Source: an uncultured Lachnospiraceae bacterium (GTDB lineage: Bacteria > Bacillota > Clostridia > Lachnospirales > Lachnospiraceae). From it: 64,000 bases of DNA. The notes below the pieces were generated by a model. It was not told the origin of the DNA. It searched no databases and saw only the letters and a program-made list of their open reading frames with translations. Shown piece by piece: positions 60,721 to 64,000 of this stretch. The stretch is from assembly GCA_958428365.1 (NCBI GenBank), contig CAUAFT010000013.1, forward strand, positions 1-64,000. The letters run 5' to 3'. Every line of letters starts with the position of its first letter. Positions within the stretch are counted from its first letter, which is position 1. Both the position numbers and the translations under genes were made by a program.

Positions 60721-60749
60721 TTGACAATTTTTTGTCAAAGTTATAGAAT
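60721..60749 (+). promoter_or_regulatory. crt promoter with embedded 18-bp operator
   Basis: TTGACA-N17-TAGAAT. The -35 and spacer form a perfect dyad, TTGACAATTTTTTGTCAA (60721-60738), with the same 7-4-7 shape and T-rich centre as the Rex-type operators upstream of thl and the redox operon, but with ACA in place of TTA in each half. Binding there would block the promoter. Confidence 0.7.
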
Positions 60750-60796
60750 GAAATTACAAAATATTACACAGTACATATTTATTAGGAGGTTTTTTC

Positions 60797-61573
60797 ATGA
60801 ACAATTTACGTTTGGAAGTTGAAAACGAGATTGCTGTTCTTACAATCTCAAGACCTAAGGCATTAAATGCTTTAAACAGCGAGACATTGAACGAATTAAA
60901 CGAAGTTTTAACAGATATCGAAAAAAGAGATGATATCAAAGTTGTAATCTTAACAGGAGACGGAGAGAAATCTTTCGTTGCCGGAGCTGACATCGCTGAG
61001 ATGGTGAACTTCACTGCTGCTGAAGCAAGAGCATTTGGTATGAGAGCAAGCGAGCCATTCTTCAAACTGATGAACATGCGTCAGGTTACAATCGCAGCTG
61101 TAAACGGATTCGCTTTAGGCGGTGGATGTGAGATCTCTATGGCATGTGATATCCGCATCGCTTCTGACAACGCTCGTTTCGGACAGCCGGAGACAGGTCT
61201 TGGAATTATCCCAGGATTTGGTGGTACTCAGAGACTTGCACGTTTAGTAGGAATGGGAAGAGCAAAAGAATTAATCTTCACCTGCGATACCATCAAAGCT
61301 GACGAAGCTTACAGAATCGGCTTAGTAAACAAGGTAGTACCTCAGGCAGAGTTAATGGATACTGCTAAGAAGATGGCAGCTAAGATCGCTTCTAAAGGAA
61401 GCTATGCTAACGCAATCGCAAAGGCAGCTATCAACAATGGTTACGATATGGATATCAAGAACGCTGTTGAGATGGAAGCTAACTTATTTGGTATTACATG
61501 CTCCACAAACGATAAAAAAGAAGGTATGACAGCTTTCTTAGAGAAACGCGACGCTAACTTAACAGACTTCTAG
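60797..61573 (+). CDS. crt: 3-hydroxybutyryl-CoA dehydratase (crotonase)
   Basis: Crt dehydrates 3-hydroxybutyryl-CoA to crotonyl-CoA, the step between hbd and bcd in the butyrate route. The 258-aa protein has the oxyanion-hole motif SFVAGADIAEM, and FALGGGCEISMACDIRIAS, with E112, followed by FGQPETGLGIIPGFGGTQR, with E132. These are the two catalytic glutamates of the family. AGGAGG precedes the ATG. It is alone on the plus strand, 55 kb from the rest of the pathway genes, and has its own strong promoter and terminator. Confidence 0.95.
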   Translation: MNNLRLEVENEIAVLTISRPKALNALNSETLNELNEVLTDIEKRDDIKVVILTGDGEKSFVAGADIAEMVNFTAAEARAFGMRASEPFFKLMNMRQVTIAAVNGFALGGGCEISMACDIRIASDNARFGQPETGLGIIPGFGGTQRLARLVGMGRAKELIFTCDTIKADEAYRIGLVNKVVPQAELMDTAKKMAAKIASKGSYANAIAKAAINNGYDMDIKNAVEMEANLFGITCSTNDKKEGMTAFLEKRDANLTDF

Positions 61574-61594
61574 AAAAACCAAATTACCATAAAG

Positions 61595-61635
61595 ACTCTA
61601 TGTAAATGGGTAATCCATCTACATAGAGTTTTTTT
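61595..61635 (+). terminator. Terminator of crt
   Basis: ACTCTATGTA and TACATAGAGT, with an inner ATGG/CCAT pairing, are followed by seven T. It ends at the stop of the convergent kinase gene. Confidence 0.85.
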
Positions 61636-62686
61636 ATCTCTCTCTATTCTCCTTTGGCAATTCAACTGTGAAAACAGTTCCGGCTTCCGGCGCGCTTTCG
61701 ACCTTTACCGAACCTTTGCAAAGATCCACAATCCGCTTTACAAGTGCAAGTCCAAGCCCATTCCCCTCGGTTTTGCGGGAACTGTCTCCCTGATAAAACT
61801 TCTCAAAAATATGCTTTTGGACTTCCTCCGTCATTCCGCTTCCTTCATCCGAAACAGATACGGCTATCTTTTCCGGTGTCTCATGGATCGCTATGCCAAT
61901 ACTGCCGCCCGCGGGCGAGTGTTTGACTGCATTATCAAGTATATTGCTCCATACCTGTTCTAAGAGAGGTTCGCTTCCGTAATATATCTGCCTTGGCAGC
62001 TCCATGTCAAATTCGATATCCTTAGCCTCCCACTTATCCTCCAACATCAGAATACATTTGCGGATCTGCTCATCTAAACGGTATGCCGCCTTTCCCAGCA
62101 CCATCTCCTGGTTCTCCAGCCTCGAAAGCAACAGGATATTGCCGGAAAGGTTCGTAAGTCTGCGGGAATTATCCAGAATCTTTTCCACATAGTGGTCATG
62201 TTTTTCAGGTGACAGATTATGGTTCTGCAAAAGAGTCGCATAACCTTCAATCGAAGCGATGGGCGTCTTAAATTCATGGGATACATTGGCAACAAAATCA
62301 CTTCGCAGGGTTTCAATGTGGGAAAGGTCATAGGTCATGGCGTTAAAACGCTGCGCCATCTCTCTGATTTCCATAATCTGTTCATTCTCGGGAACCCTAA
62401 TTGTAAAATTCCCTTTGGATAGTTCATCGAAGGCGTTGCTGATATTCTGAACCGGACGAATAATCAGCCTGCCTACGAACAAGGCTATGACGGCTCCAAG
62501 CAGGAGACTTCCCAGAGCAAAGCCGAGAAACGGCACACGCCTGTCATTTGGAGCAATCCCAACCATATCCAATTTAAATAACACAAACCAAAGCAGGGTC
62601 ATAAATATAAAAACTGCAAAAATTGTCGCAAATACCAATCCGGTAAAATACATCCAAAGTCTGGAATGGGGATTTTTATTCAACAT
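61634..62686 (-). CDS. Sensor histidine kinase with HAMP domain
   Basis: A 350-aa kinase. Two membrane helices (about 15-37 and 52-75) are separated by only about 15 residues, so there is no large external sensor. A HAMP domain (about 75-125) leads to the phospho-acceptor box FVANVSHEFKTPIAS, with H137. The ATPase domain has a NILDNAVKHSPAGG N-box, VSDEGSGM and GNGLGLALVKRIVD. It is translationally coupled to the response regulator by an 11-bp overlap. It probably senses cell-envelope stress or peptides together with the divergent ABC transporter. Confidence 0.93.
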   Translation of the reverse strand: MLNKNPHSRLWMYFTGLVFATIFAVFIFMTLLWFVLFKLDMVGIAPNDRRVPFLGFALGSLLLGAVIALFVGRLIIRPVQNISNAFDELSKGNFTIRVPENEQIMEIREMAQRFNAMTYDLSHIETLRSDFVANVSHEFKTPIASIEGYATLLQNHNLSPEKHDHYVEKILDNSRRLTNLSGNILLLSRLENQEMVLGKAAYRLDEQIRKCILMLEDKWEAKDIEFDMELPRQIYYGSEPLLEQVWSNILDNAVKHSPAGGSIGIAIHETPEKIAVSVSDEGSGMTEEVQKHIFEKFYQGDSSRKTEGNGLGLALVKRIVDLCKGSVKVESAPEAGTVFTVELPKENRER

Positions 62687-63353
62687 TTTTCACCACCTTA
62701 TACCCAAGCCCTCTCACCGTAACGATCTCAAAATCCGTGCAATCCCGGAATCTGTCCCGCAGACGGTTGATATGGGTGTTCACCGTACGCTCATCCGTTT
62801 CCGAGAACATCCCCCATATTTCATCCATCAACTGCTGACGGGTAAAAATCTTATTCGGATAGGACAACAGCTTATACAGCAGATAAAATTCCTTTTGCGG
62901 CAATATAGTTTCCACCCCGTGGATGGTCACTGTAAGGGCGTCGTAATCAAGCATCGTGGAACCCACTACAATTTTCTTCTCACTGGATATTTTAGCCCTG
63001 CGTAAAAGCGCCTCCACTCTCAGGACAAGCTCTTTCACATTGATGGGTTTGATCATATAATCATCTGTTCCTGCTCGAAAGCCGTTTTGTATATCCTCGA
63101 ACTGATCCTTTGCCGTAACCATCAGAATCGGCAGTTCCATTTTTGCCTCTCTTAAAGTCTTTGTCAGCTCATAGCCGTCCATCCCCGGCATCATGACATC
63201 CACAACAATCAAGTCTATATATTCCCTATCCATAATTTCCAGCGCCTCCAAACCGTCTGCCGCAGAAATCGTATTATAGCCGCTGTCAGAGAGCACTGTA
63301 CAGAACAGTTCACGCATATCGGCATTGTCCTCAACAACAAGAATATGAAACAT
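62676..63353 (-). CDS. OmpR-family response regulator
   Basis: A 225-aa regulator. The receiver starts FHILVVEDNADMREL, with the phosphorylated aspartate at residue 52 (IVVDVMMPGMDG) and the KPINVKELVLRVE end. The winged-helix output domain (about 130-225) includes QKEFYLLYKLLSYPNKIFTRQ and TVNTHINRLRDRFRDC and ends GLGYKVVKNVE (split at 20 residues where longer). AGGAGG precedes the ATG. It probably activates the divergent ABC gene through the repeats at 63435-63478. Confidence 0.94.
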   Translation of the reverse strand: MFHILVVEDNADMRELFCTVLSDSGYNTISAADGLEALEIMDREYIDLIVVDVMMPGMDGYELTKTLREAKMELPILMVTAKDQFEDIQNGFRAGTDDYMIKPINVKELVLRVEALLRRAKISSEKKIVVGSTMLDYDALTVTIHGVETILPQKEFYLLYKLLSYPNKIFTRQQLMDEIWGMFSETDERTVNTHINRLRDRFRDCTDFEIVTVRGLGYKVVKNVE

Positions 63354-63434
63354 CCTATCGCCTCCTATAATATAAATTGTAACATATAAAAGTAACCTGA
63401 GGATAAACTAATACAGATTATCAATAAAATACCC

Positions 63435-63478
63435 GTTTATCTTCGGTTTATTTTCGCGTGACCTAGAGTTTATTTTCA
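63435..63478. promoter_or_regulatory. Direct-repeat operator before the ABC gene
   Basis: GTTTATCTTCG, GTTTATTTTCG and GTTTATTTTCA start at 63435, 63446 and 63468, so they are spaced 11 and 22 bp, one helical turn each with one position skipped. A plus-strand -10-like TATATT follows near 63484-63489, with no good -35. This is the layout of an OmpR-type activation site. A reversed GTTTAT (63403-63408) may serve autoregulation of the response regulator. Confidence 0.6.
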
Positions 63479-63514
63479 TATGCTATATTTTGAGGCGAAA
63501 TAGGAGGTAAATTC

Positions 63515-64000
63515 ATGCTTCAATTAAAAGATATTGTAAAAACCTATGTAACCGGCGATTTGAAACAGGACGCCTTAAAGGGCGTCAGCATCACTTTCCG
63601 GGAGAACGAGTTCGTCTCCATTCTCGGTCAGAGCGGCTCCGGTAAAACAACAATGCTCAACATCATTGGAGGTCTTGACCGCTACACAAGCGGCGACCTT
63701 ATCATTAACGGTGTGTCCACAAAGGAATATAAGGATGCGGATTGGGATTACTACCGCAACAATTCCATCGGCTTTGTATTTCAAAGCTATAATCTGATTC
63801 CGCACCAGAGCGTACTTGCCAACGTGGAAATGGCGCTGACCTTAGCAGGCGTGTCCAAAAAAGAGCGCCGACAGAGAGCCATTGCGGTACTTCAAAAGGT
63901 GGGGCTTGGGGATCACATCCACAAAAAACCAAACCAGATGTCCGGCGGTCAGATGCAAAGAGTCGCCATCGCCCGCGCTCTTATCAATAACCCCGATATA
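63515..64000 (+). CDS. ABC transporter ATPase, partial (MacB/LolD-like)
   Basis: ATG 63515 follows TAGGAGG, and the frame runs off the window edge after 162 codons. The protein has MLQLKDIVKTYVTGDLKQ, Walker A LGQSGSGKTT, SIGFVFQSYNLIPHQSVLAN with the Q-loop, and the signature QMSGGQMQRVAIARAL. It resembles the ATPase of large-loop (FtsX-type) exporters that pair with an adjacent kinase/regulator in antimicrobial-peptide sensing. The permease is expected just outside the window. Confidence 0.93.
   Translation, partial: MLQLKDIVKTYVTGDLKQDALKGVSITFRENEFVSILGQSGSGKTTMLNIIGGLDRYTSGDLIINGVSTKEYKDADWDYYRNNSIGFVFQSYNLIPHQSVLANVEMALTLAGVSKKERRQRAIAVLQKVGLGDHIHKKPNQMSGGQMQRVAIARALINNPDI

Overview
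The window looks like a chromosomal segment of a butyrate-forming gut Lachnospiraceae (Clostridia, low to moderate GC). The reasons are the gene set thl-hbd-bcd-etfB-etfA plus a separate crt, the SCIFF/ranthipeptide pair beside a fused secDF, a T-box in front of ileS, strong AGGAGG ribosome sites, and consensus TTGACA-N17-TATAAT promoters. I cannot fix the genus. I saw no rRNA, tRNA, CRISPR array, prophage or transposase gene. Most genes are on the minus strand.

Layout: (1) 1-6.1 kb: edge of a coiled-coil gene, then the butyryl-CoA operon (read leftward: thl, hbd, bcd, etfB, etfA), with hairpins in three of its gene junctions and a Rex-type operator in its leader. (2) 6.1-12.1 kb: a coiled-coil/SleB-like wall hydrolase divergent from a degenerate HD-GYP protein, then a two-component/ABC export cluster whose promoter region carries four 11-12 bp spaced repeats. 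(3) 12.1-19.1 kb: carAB, coaBC and serS. (4) 19.3-24.1 kb: a MacB-like exporter with two adaptor proteins. (5) 24.2-31.3 kb: glyA, DUF1294 protein, secDF, the SCIFF maturase scfB and its 47-residue peptide scfA, a TIGR04086-like membrane protein, a small (p)ppGpp synthetase and a small conserved protein. (6) 31.3-37.3 kb: SpoU methyltransferase, pfkA, dnaE and a HEPN/MNT pair. (7) 37.5-42.8 kb: a polar amino-acid ABC transporter, an EF-hand-like protein and an AAA-ATPase/nuclease-fold protein. (8) 43-47.9 kb: a FadR-type regulator convergent with a three-gene redox operon (CrtI-like flavoprotein, FNR/2Fe-2S reductase, Lon-like AAA+ protein). (9) 48-56.5 kb: glgP, ileS with an unusually distant T-box leader holding two long palindromic elements, and pncB. 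(10) 56.7-64 kb: a GT2 and glf pair, mutY, crt, a second two-component pair and the start of an ABC ATPase.

How the genes connect: thl, hbd, crt, bcd and EtfAB together convert acetyl-CoA to butyryl-CoA. An 18-bp operator-like dyad with the same 7-4-7 layout is present at thl and crt, and at the redox operon near 47.8 kb. The thl and redox-operon sites are nearly identical and match the Rex consensus; the crt site is a variant. This suggests that the uncharacterised flavoprotein/reductase/AAA+ operon belongs to the same NADH-responsive regulon as butyrate formation.

The strongest candidates for undescribed biology are that redox operon, the pair of structure-conserving palindromic elements between the T-box and ileS, and the hairpin-dense intergenic element at 60.4-60.7 kb. 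All calls come from reading the sequence alone. No homology search or folding program was run.
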